A DNA stretch of 64,000 nucleotides from positions 1,268,878 to 1,332,877 of the forward strand of contig NZ_QWDC01000002.1 of the NCBI RefSeq assembly GCF_003432115.1, in the 5' to 3' direction. The position numbers and the translations under genes were made by a program. Under the pieces are notes generated by a model, which was given only the letters and a program-made list of their open reading frames with translations, did not search any database and had not been told where the DNA came from. Positions 23,353 through 30,367 of this stretch are shown piece after piece. The DNA comes from Mucilaginibacter conchicola (lineage in GTDB: Bacteria; Bacteroidota; Bacteroidia; Sphingobacteriales; Sphingobacteriaceae). Each line of letters begins with the position of its first letter. Positions within the stretch are counted from its first letter, which is position 1.

Positions 23353-25188
23353 ATGTGTGGAATTGTAGGTTACATAGGCTTTAGAGATGCCTATCCAATA
23401 GTTATAAAAGGCTTGCACCGACTGGAGTACAGAGGCTATGACAGTGCCGGTATTGCACTGGCCGACGGCGACCTTAAACTTTTTAAAAAGGCCGGAAAAG
23501 TAAGCGATCTGGAAGCCTTTGTTGAAGGCGAAAATACAAGCGGCAGTGTTGGTATGGGCCACACCCGCTGGGCTACTCACGGTGCCCCAAGCGACAGGAA
23601 CTCGCACCCGCATACCTCAGGCGATGGCAAACTGACCATCATCCATAACGGTATCATCGAAAACTACGCAGTGCTTAAAGAAGCCCTGACCTCAAAAGGC
23701 CACGAGTTTAAAAGTGATACAGATACCGAGGTGCTTATACACCTTATTGAGGAAATAAAAGACGTTACCGGCCTTGGCCTGCGCGAAGCAGTTAGATTGG
23801 CACTTAACCGTGTGGTTGGTGCTTACGCCATTGTTATCATGAGCGAAGAAGAGCCTGATGAACTGATAGCCGCCCGTAAAGGTAGCCCTATGGTTATTGG
23901 TGTTGGAAAAGGCGAATACTTTATCGCATCTGATGCTACTCCGATAGTAGAGTACACTAAAAACGTTATCTACTTAAACGATAACGAGATTGCCTATGTA
24001 CGCCGCGATGACCTGCTGATCAAACACATTGACAATACGGTACAAACTCCATACATACAGGAGTTGGAGCTTAAGTTGGAAATGCTGGAAAAAGGCGGCT
24101 ATGATCACTTTATGTTGAAAGAGATCTATGAGCAGCCTCGCTCTATCCGCGATTGTCTGCGTGGCCGTATTTACCCCGAGCAGGGTGTTGTACAGTTAGG
24201 CGGCATAAAAGAGTACGTAGAGAAGATCAAAAATGTTGACCGTATCATCATTGTAGCTTGTGGCACCTCGTGGCATGCAGGTTTGGTAGGCGAGTATTTG
24301 ATTGAAGAGTATGCCCGTGTACCGGTTGAGGTGGAGTATGCTTCAGAGTTTAGGTACCGCAACCCTATCATCACCTCAAAAGATCTGGTGATTGCCATTT
24401 CACAATCTGGCGAAACGGCCGATACCATGGCGGCTATTGAGCTGGCTAAAGAGAAAGGTGCTACCATATTTGGTATCTGTAATGTGGTGGGTGCTTCAAT
24501 CCCTCGTATTACCCACGCGGGTGTTTACACGCACGCCGGTCCCGAGATCGGTGTGGCATCTACCAAAGCATTTACTGCGCAGGTTAGCGTATTAACGTTG
24601 ATGGCTTTCTACATAGCCCAGCAACGCGGTACCATTACTCAAAGCAAATTTGTTGAATACTTAACCGAGCTTGATGAGATACCGCAACTGGTTGAAAAAG
24701 CTTTGTTATGCAACGAAGAAGTAATTAAGATCGCCGAACGTTTTAAAGATTCTGCCAACTGTTTGTTCCTGGGTAGAGGCAGCTCGTTCCCTGTGGCATT
24801 AGAGGGTGCTTTAAAGCTTAAGGAGATCTCGTACATACATGCCGAAGGTTACCCGGCGGCAGAGATGAAACACGGCCCTATTGCCTTAATTGATGCCGAT
24901 ATGCCTGTAGTGTTCATCGCTACCAAAAACTCACAGTATGAGAAAGTGATCAGTAACATTCAGGAGGTAAAAGCACGTGGCGGCCACGTAATTGCCATCG
25001 TATCAGAAGGTGACACTGATGTTAAGGCAATGGCCGATTACACCATTGAGATACCGTTGACCGGCGAAACTTTTGTGCCGCTGTTAGCTACTATTCCGTT
25101 GCAGTTATTATCGTACCATATTGCGGTAATGCGTGGCTGTAATGTCGACCAGCCTCGTAACCTTGCAAAATCGGTTACGGTTGAGTAA
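23353..25188 (+). CDS. glmS: glutamine-fructose-6-phosphate aminotransferase (isomerising)
   Basis: Makes glucosamine-6-phosphate, the entry to peptidoglycan and lipid A sugars. The nucleophile Cys2 is exposed after removal of Met (MCGIVGYIG). The glutaminase domain covers about 1-235 (HTRWATHG, NGIIEN), then two SIS domains (CGTSWHAG; SQSGETADT; GRGSSFPVALEGALKLKEI). The C-terminal LAKSVTVE is the conserved tail with the catalytic lysine. The 611-aa length is normal. Single-gene unit with its own promoter and terminator. The dyad between its promoter elements suggests control by a DNA-binding protein. Confidence 0.97.
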   Translation: MCGIVGYIGFRDAYPIVIKGLHRLEYRGYDSAGIALADGDLKLFKKAGKVSDLEAFVEGENTSGSVGMGHTRWATHGAPSDRNSHPHTSGDGKLTIIHNGIIENYAVLKEALTSKGHEFKSDTDTEVLIHLIEEIKDVTGLGLREAVRLALNRVVGAYAIVIMSEEEPDELIAARKGSPMVIGVGKGEYFIASDATPIVEYTKNVIYLNDNEIAYVRRDDLLIKHIDNTVQTPYIQELELKLEMLEKGGYDHFMLKEIYEQPRSIRDCLRGRIYPEQGVVQLGGIKEYVEKIKNVDRIIIVACGTSWHAGLVGEYLIEEYARVPVEVEYASEFRYRNPIITSKDLVIAISQSGETADTMAAIELAKEKGATIFGICNVVGASIPRITHAGVYTHAGPEIGVASTKAFTAQVSVLTLMAFYIAQQRGTITQSKFVEYLTELDEIPQLVEKALLCNEEVIKIAERFKDSANCLFLGRGSSFPVALEGALKLKEISYIHAEGYPAAEMKHGPIALIDADMPVVFIATKNSQYEKVISNIQEVKARGGHVIAIVSEGDTDVKAMADYTIEIPLTGETFVPLLATIPLQLLSYHIAVMRGCNVDQPRNLAKSVTVE

Positions 25189-25211
25189 TTGATAATATAT
25201 CCTTTAAAATA

Positions 25212-25246
25212 AAAAGCGCCCCGGTTGTCATCGGGGCGCTTTTGTT
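25212..25246 (+). terminator. glmS terminator
   Basis: AAAAGCGCCCCG and CGGGGCGCTTTT form a perfect 12-bp stem with an 8-base loop, followed by TTTGTTT. It may also serve the convergent dtd gene. Confidence 0.87.
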
Positions 25247-25261
25247 TATAACGAGGTAAAG

Positions 25262-25714
25262 TTATTCTTTCACTTTGGTATCGATGGTGATAGTCACCGG
25301 TCCATCGTTCACCAGGCTTACCTTCATATCGGCACCAAAAATGCCGGTAGCTACTTTTTTGCCAATGAGTCCCTCGAGTGTGGCTATCATTTTTTCATAA
25401 AGCGGGATAGCCTTATCAGGCCTTGCCGCACGTAGGAACGATGGGCGGTTACCCTTCTTAGTAGCGGCAAACAAAGTGAATTGCGAGATGAGCAGGATAT
25501 TGCCATCAATATCGGCCAAAGCTTTATTCATCAAACCATCTTCGTCGCCAAAAACACGCAGGCCCACAATTTTTTGTGCCAGCCATTGCATGTCTTCGTC
25601 TGTATCGGCATCCTCAATGCCTAATAAGATCATAAAACCAATTCCAATCTCGCCGGTAATGTTACCATCAACCCGGCAGGCCGCTTCGGATACTCTTTGT
25701 ATAACTGCACGCAT
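25262..25714 (-). CDS. dtd: D-aminoacyl-tRNA deacylase
   Basis: Proofreading enzyme that removes D-amino acids (and Gly from tRNA-Ala) from mischarged tRNA. The start is the ATG at 25714 (MRAVIQRVSEAA); the two extra upstream codons begin with TTG. Family motifs SQFTLFA and the cross-subunit motif NDGPVT are present; 150 aa is the usual size. The start codon is 30 bases from the divergent start of the 25745 gene, leaving room only for overlapping promoters. TATAATTG (25725-25718), one base off the -7 consensus, lies three bases before its ATG, so the mRNA may be leaderless. Confidence 0.95.
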   Translation of the reverse strand: MRAVIQRVSEAACRVDGNITGEIGIGFMILLGIEDADTDEDMQWLAQKIVGLRVFGDEDGLMNKALADIDGNILLISQFTLFAATKKGNRPSFLRAARPDKAIPLYEKMIATLEGLIGKKVATGIFGADMKVSLVNDGPVTITIDTKVKE

Positions 25715-25731
25715 GTGCAATTATAAATTAA

Positions 25732-25739
25732 TACTTTTG
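25732..25739 (+). promoter_or_regulatory. -7 box five bases before the 25745 start
   Basis: TACTTTTG is an exact TAnnTTTG match and ends five bases before the ATG. The -33 element is not clear. The position implies an mRNA with almost no leader. Confidence 0.5.
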
Positions 25740-25744
25740 AAATA

Positions 25745-26764
25745 ATGAAACTCCGCCTGCTGTTATTGCTTTTTCTCTTATCGGCCTGCAGGCACGAAAG
25801 AAAAACCGATACTGCTTTTTATTACTGGAAAACGGTTTATAAGGCCAATCCGGCCGAAGTAATTTACAGGCAGCAATTACATTCAGGCAAACTTTACGTG
25901 CGTATAATGGACGTTGATATGGATGAGACCGGCACTGTGCCGGTACCTGTATCGCCCATAATATTTAAAAATAAACTGCCTGATACCGTTAGTATGGTGC
26001 CGGTTGTATTTATTGTGAATGATGTATTAAAGAACATCACTAAACCGGCGCTTGATAACCTCGCCAAGAAGATATTATTTTTTGTAAACGGCAAAGCGGA
26101 GCAGGCAGGTAAGCCCGGGTACCAGGAACTGCAAATAGACTGCGACTGGACACTAACTACCCGCGATAATTATTTTTATCTGCTCAATAAAATACGCAGC
26201 CAATTCTGCGGGCAAAAAAGGTTGCTTTCGGTTACGCTAAGACTGCATCAGTTAAAAAATCAGAAACGCAACGGCGTGCCGCCTGCAGACCGTGTTATGC
26301 TGATGTGTTATAACATGGGCAATCTGCGTAAATATGGTAGCCAGAATTCCATATTAGATATTGCTGAAATGAAAAAATATATCAACAGCAACATTAGCGA
26401 ATACCATTTACCGGTAGATATTGCGCTGCCTTTATTCAGTTGGGCTGTTGCTTTTAGGAATAAGAAATATATAGGCATTCCTAAGCAGGTAAGTTACCGT
26501 GACCTTGCTGATACAGAGCAGTTCATTAAACAGGGCGATAATATGTATCGTGCAAAAACAGAACTGCCGCAATACGGGTTGAGGTTAAATGATGAGGTGC
26601 GGTGGGAAAATTCATCATTGCCGGCATTGCAAAACGCTGCAAAATATTTATCCGGACTGATAAGGTCAGATACCGTAAATGTTGCCTATTTTCACCTTGA
26701 TGAGGCAACCATAAAAGCCTTTAAACATGAAGACCTGGACAAGATCACTCATTTATTTAATTAG
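25745..26764 (+). CDS. lipoprotein, possibly TIM-barrel fold (DUF3142-like)
   Basis: A 339-aa lipoprotein with lipobox LSAC (cysteine 15). The body has alternating strands and helices; segments such as ELQIDCDWTLTTRDNYFYLL, MLMCYNMG and VDIALPLFSWAVAF look like successive strands of a glycosidase-type TIM barrel, similar in pattern to DUF3142 proteins. No catalytic glutamate pair can be pointed out with confidence. The end overlaps the following gene by 38 bases, so the two are coupled and probably act together. Fold guess weak; envelope location good. Confidence 0.6.
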   Translation: MKLRLLLLLFLLSACRHERKTDTAFYYWKTVYKANPAEVIYRQQLHSGKLYVRIMDVDMDETGTVPVPVSPIIFKNKLPDTVSMVPVVFIVNDVLKNITKPALDNLAKKILFFVNGKAEQAGKPGYQELQIDCDWTLTTRDNYFYLLNKIRSQFCGQKRLLSVTLRLHQLKNQKRNGVPPADRVMLMCYNMGNLRKYGSQNSILDIAEMKKYINSNISEYHLPVDIALPLFSWAVAFRNKKYIGIPKQVSYRDLADTEQFIKQGDNMYRAKTELPQYGLRLNDEVRWENSSLPALQNAAKYLSGLIRSDTVNVAYFHLDEATIKAFKHEDLDKITHLFN

Positions 26765-29132
26765 TTTTTCGGTTTGCTTTTTTGGCGAGGTGGTTATTAA
26801 CCTGGCCTGCGGGCCCGAGCCTGATCCTTATGATTATTACGTATCGTTTTTTCATAATGATCTTTCGCAAAGCAATGGCTTCCGCCCGTTTACATTCACT
26901 AACTATTCGTTTTTATACAGCGATGAGGAGCCGGTAAATGAGCAGGATATTAACGCGGCAGAATGGGCAGCTTACCTTGGTCATAATACTACCACAGCCC
27001 ACGTAAAGCAAGCTATGTATAAACTCAATGGCAAAACCGATACGCTTTTAAATAACGGTTTTCTAATAAGCGGTTCGCGCCTGCCCGATAGTTTAAGAGG
27101 GAATAGCTTTTTAAAAAATCTGCCGACTAATAAAAGTGCCTATAAATATTATGGCTTTACAAAAAGAATAGAGCCGCTGGTTAACTACGCTACCGATTAT
27201 TGGGATCCTAAACCTATTGATACCCCTGCGTTAAAGCGATCGGCAGGAGAAGCGCTGTCTCTGGCCGCAACTACCGGCGATAAATTTACCAGACTGAGGT
27301 ACTATTACCAGGCACAGCGCCTGCTTCATTATTCGGCACAATATAAACAGGCGGCAAAAGTATATGATAAACATATTGCCGGCGAGGTGTCAGGCAGCCG
27401 TATTAAAGCATGGGCCCTGGCATTACGCGCCGGCGAGGAACGCCGTATAGGTGATACGGTTAAGGCTGCTTACCTGTTTTCGAAAGTTTTTGCTCTTTAC
27501 CCCGAGCGACGCGTACAGGCCTATCGTAATTACAGGGCTATTGATGTACCAAAGGCCGCTATACTAACGATAGCTAAAACCAATGAAGAAAAAGCAACCA
27601 TATATGCTATTGAAAGCTTTGGCAACCCTAAGCCTGATGTGGAGGCAATAAAAAATATTTATGATATACAGCCAACATCGCCACTGATCACTACACTGAT
27701 AACGCGCGAAATGAACAAACAGGAGGAGTATTACCTTTCAAGGGTACTCAATGACCCTCAAACGCCTATAATGAATTCGTTTTACGGGATTGATTGGGCC
27801 GGTTCAGAAAAAAATGCAACCGCCCAGGTAAATCAGTTAGATAACCTTTGTAACCGCATAGCCAGCGAACATAAAAATCCTGATCACGCTATCGGCTACC
27901 TTGCATCGGCTTATCTGGCATGGATGCAAAAAAATACTTCAAAAGGCCTTGATGAAATAAGCCTTTTGAATAACGTAAAGCTTACTGAAAAGCTGGACGG
28001 CCAAAAACAGATCATTAAACTGCTGCTGGCATCACAAGGTATGCAGGCAAAAAATAAGATGGATGAGGCTGTACTGCTGCCATCGTTAAAATGGCTGGAT
28101 AGCAAGGTAAAGGCAGAGACCCGGGATTTTTATAAAAAGCACTCCGGCGCCAATTATTATTATTACGGCGAAACAGACGAGCGGCGCTTTGCTGTAACGG
28201 CCCGGAATTTTTATCATTCGGTTTTGGCACCAATGTACCTTAAACAAAAAGATACCGCCATGGCGGCATTAGCCATGGTAACCGGCGATATCCCCGGCAA
28301 CAAACCTGATCTGAGTTACGAAACGATTGATTTTTTGCAGAACTTCATCCATTCAAAAGCATTTGTAAAATTAATACAATGGAGGACTAAGGCCCCAACC
28401 ATGCCTTATCTGAAATTCATGAGCCAAAAAATTGCTGCAGCAAAACCCGCATGGTTATATGAATTATTAGGTACCGCATACCTGCGCGAACACCAATATG
28501 AGAAGGCTATATCGGCATATAGCCATACTACCAAAGCGGCGATCAACCAGGGAGATGAAGCCTCAAACCCGTTTATAAGTCAGTTGGCCGATTATCCTAA
28601 AATATACCAGGATGGTTCAAGGCGCAGCTATAATAAACTCGAATTTGCAAAAGCGATGGCAAAGCTTCAGCGGCAAATTGCGCAAAAGCCTACGGCAGCC
28701 GTTTACTTCAAATATGCAACCGGACTATATAACACTGCCATGCACGGTAATTCGTGGGACCTGATCAGCTACAACTGGACGGCTAATGATTTTGGCCGCA
28801 ATAAATATTATTATGATGTTGATTACATCAGATCTGCCAATGCCGAGGTCTATTATTTAAAAGCACGTGCCTTGAGTAAAGATCCGGAGTTTAAAGCCCG
28901 GTGTACCTTTATGGCGGCCAAATGCAGGCAGAAACAAATCCGTATCCCTAACTATCGTGACAGCGACTACGAAACCGCTGATTTAAATTACAGCAGGTTA
29001 GTAAGACAAAACGCATATTTTAAACAACTTGGCGACGGGTATAAAGGAACTGCTTTTTTTAAACGCGCGGTAAACGAATGCAGCTATCTGCAGGATTTTT
29101 TAAAAGGAAGAATAAAAAGAAGTAAGCGTTAA
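26727..29132 (+). CDS. large secreted helical-repeat protein, unknown function
   Basis: An 801-aa protein with an N-terminal hydrophobic signal (residues 7-27) ending in LACGPEPDPYDYY. Much of the rest is helical, with paired helices like TPR or SEL1 repeats, for example AQRLLHYSAQYKQAAKVYDK (about 195-215), AYLFSKVFALYP, and ELLGTAYLREHQYEKAISAY (about 570-590). No enzyme motif is visible. The first 38 bases overlap the end of the lipoprotein gene. The pairing suggests a two-component envelope system. I do not recognise a named family. Confidence 0.68.
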   Translation: MKTWTRSLIYLISFSVCFFGEVVINLACGPEPDPYDYYVSFFHNDLSQSNGFRPFTFTNYSFLYSDEEPVNEQDINAAEWAAYLGHNTTTAHVKQAMYKLNGKTDTLLNNGFLISGSRLPDSLRGNSFLKNLPTNKSAYKYYGFTKRIEPLVNYATDYWDPKPIDTPALKRSAGEALSLAATTGDKFTRLRYYYQAQRLLHYSAQYKQAAKVYDKHIAGEVSGSRIKAWALALRAGEERRIGDTVKAAYLFSKVFALYPERRVQAYRNYRAIDVPKAAILTIAKTNEEKATIYAIESFGNPKPDVEAIKNIYDIQPTSPLITTLITREMNKQEEYYLSRVLNDPQTPIMNSFYGIDWAGSEKNATAQVNQLDNLCNRIASEHKNPDHAIGYLASAYLAWMQKNTSKGLDEISLLNNVKLTEKLDGQKQIIKLLLASQGMQAKNKMDEAVLLPSLKWLDSKVKAETRDFYKKHSGANYYYYGETDERRFAVTARNFYHSVLAPMYLKQKDTAMAALAMVTGDIPGNKPDLSYETIDFLQNFIHSKAFVKLIQWRTKAPTMPYLKFMSQKIAAAKPAWLYELLGTAYLREHQYEKAISAYSHTTKAAINQGDEASNPFISQLADYPKIYQDGSRRSYNKLEFAKAMAKLQRQIAQKPTAAVYFKYATGLYNTAMHGNSWDLISYNWTANDFGRNKYYYDVDYIRSANAEVYYLKARALSKDPEFKARCTFMAAKCRQKQIRIPNYRDSDYETADLNYSRLVRQNAYFKQLGDGYKGTAFFKRAVNECSYLQDFLKGRIKRSKR

Positions 29133-29149
29133 ATCTTTTAAACTCAGAT

Positions 29150-29196
29150 GCAGCCAGTTTTAATTCTTGATTCTTGCCTCTTGTCTTCCTGCTTCT
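29150..29196. repeat. degenerate spacer words between convergent genes
   Basis: Reverse-strand copies of the word AAGAATCAAGA with variants (AGACAAGAGGCAAGAATC); the same words occur at 32829-32860 on the plus strand. No terminator hairpin is visible here. Confidence 0.5.
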
Positions 29197-29201
29197 CTTA
29201 T

Positions 29202-30119
29202 CTATGCCCTTGTGTCGTTCCCGTTGTAAATGCTCAGATAGCTTTCATATCGGGTAATGGCTATCTCATCCTCATCAAGTGCTTCTAACACCGCGCAGCC
29301 CGGTTCATTGATATGACGGCAGTTGTTAAAACGGCACTCATTCATTCGTTCGCGCATCTCGGGGAAGAAATGGCCAAGCTCTTGTTTTTCTATATCGATA
29401 ACACCTAACTCGCGGATGCCGGGGGTATCTACTATGAAGCCACCTTCTGGCAACTCAAACATTTCGGCAAAGGTGGTGGTGTGCATACCCTTGTCGCTCC
29501 ACTCAGATATGATATGCGTTTTCAGGTCGAGATCAGGCAACAGGCGGTTGATGAGGCTGGATTTGCCCACGCCCGAGTGACCTGTTAACAGGGTAACCTT
29601 ATCTTTCAGCAGATCCTGAACCTGCTGGATATTGGTGCCCTCTTTGGCAGATACCTCATAGCAGGGGTAACCTATGCGCTCGTAGATGTCTTTGTAATCA
29701 CCAAGGATGGCTAAGCCCTCATCACTAAAAAGATCGAGCTTGTTAAATATCAAACTTGCAGGAATATCGTAAGCCTCGGCAGTTACCAAAAAGCGGTCGA
29801 TAAAGCCGAGCGAGGTACGTGGTGATGCCAGTGTAACGATCAGAAAGGCCTGATCCAGATTAGCCGCGATGATATGTGCCTGTTTTGACAGGTTTACCGA
29901 TTTACGAATAATATAGTTTTTACGCTGATGCAGGTTGGTGATCACACCGGTACTTTGATCTGGCTCCATATCAAAATCAACCACATCACCTACCGCAATT
30001 GGGTTGGTAGTAGTAAGGCCTTTGATCCGGAACTTGCCTTTTATACGGCAGTCGATAACTTCGTTACCCGCCTTTACCTGGTACCAGCTTCCGGTTGATT
30101 TTGTAATTAAACCCTGCAT
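29202..30119 (-). CDS. rsgA: ribosome small subunit-dependent GTPase A
   Basis: Circularly permuted GTPase that checks late maturation of the 30S subunit. An N-terminal OB domain (1-70) is followed by motifs in permuted order: G4 NKLDL (about 125), then G1 GHSGVGKSS (about 180) and G3 DTPGIREL. The C-terminal zinc site is C-x5-C-x-H-x5-C in ECRFNNCRHINEPGC. The 305-aa length is standard. It starts 99 bases from the divergent threonine leader peptide; the two promoters must share this short region. Confidence 0.95.
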   Translation of the reverse strand: MQGLITKSTGSWYQVKAGNEVIDCRIKGKFRIKGLTTTNPIAVGDVVDFDMEPDQSTGVITNLHQRKNYIIRKSVNLSKQAHIIAANLDQAFLIVTLASPRTSLGFIDRFLVTAEAYDIPASLIFNKLDLFSDEGLAILGDYKDIYERIGYPCYEVSAKEGTNIQQVQDLLKDKVTLLTGHSGVGKSSLINRLLPDLDLKTHIISEWSDKGMHTTTFAEMFELPEGGFIVDTPGIRELGVIDIEKQELGHFFPEMRERMNECRFNNCRHINEPGCAVLEALDEDEIAITRYESYLSIYNGNDTRA

Positions 30120-30175
30120 AAGAGGCGCAATTTACACACATTAAAGCCTTTGAAAGAAATAATTACAAATTGCAC

Positions 30176-30207
30176 TTGCTTATTTAAATAATATCTACTT
30201 ACTTTAC
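30176..30207 (+). promoter_or_regulatory. candidate promoter of the threonine operon
   Basis: TTG (30176-30178), 21 bp, TACTTTAC (30200-30207), two bases off TAnnTTTG. If right, transcription starts a few bases before the leader-peptide ATG at 30219. Confidence 0.42.
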
Positions 30208-30218
30208 CGACATTATAT

Positions 30219-30284
30219 ATGACAATTAACAACACAACAATTACAACTATTATTACCACCGGTATAAACCTCGGAGGAAGATAG
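30219..30284 (+). CDS. thrL: threonine operon leader peptide
   Basis: A 21-codon open frame with 7 threonine and 5 isoleucine codons; residues 6-14 read TTITTIITT. This matches the logic of E. coli thrL, where shortage of charged tRNA-Thr or tRNA-Ile stalls the ribosome. It lies directly upstream of thrA and ends in GINLGGR before a TAG stop. The codons for the last residues form the 5' arm of an antiterminator (30271-30280). No other role is apparent for such a biased short frame. Confidence 0.87.
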   Translation: MTINNTTITTIITTGINLGGR

Positions 30285-30354
30285 TCGTATGGTGTAAAAA
30301 ACATAAAATGAAACCAAACAGAAAGCCTTCCTCCGAAACGGGGAAGGCTTTTTT
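30271..30354 (+). promoter_or_regulatory. threonine attenuator: antiterminator and terminator
   Basis: Terminator: AAAGCCTTCC (30322-30331) with GGAAGGCTTT (30342-30351), then T residues to 30354. Antiterminator: TCGGAGGAAG (30271-30280) is the exact complement of CTTCCTCCGA (30327-30336), which overlaps the terminator's 5' arm, so the two cannot form together. A ribosome stalled at Thr codons (30222-30260) leaves 30271-30280 free and allows read-through; one that reaches the stop at 30282-30284 covers it and lets the terminator form. Confidence 0.87.
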
Positions 30355-30367
30355 ATTATAACTTAAA

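Noticed and set aside
30107-30304. 65-codon minus-strand frame before rsgA
   Set aside because: It covers the threonine leader and attenuator on the other strand, overlaps the rsgA start and has no start context or domain.
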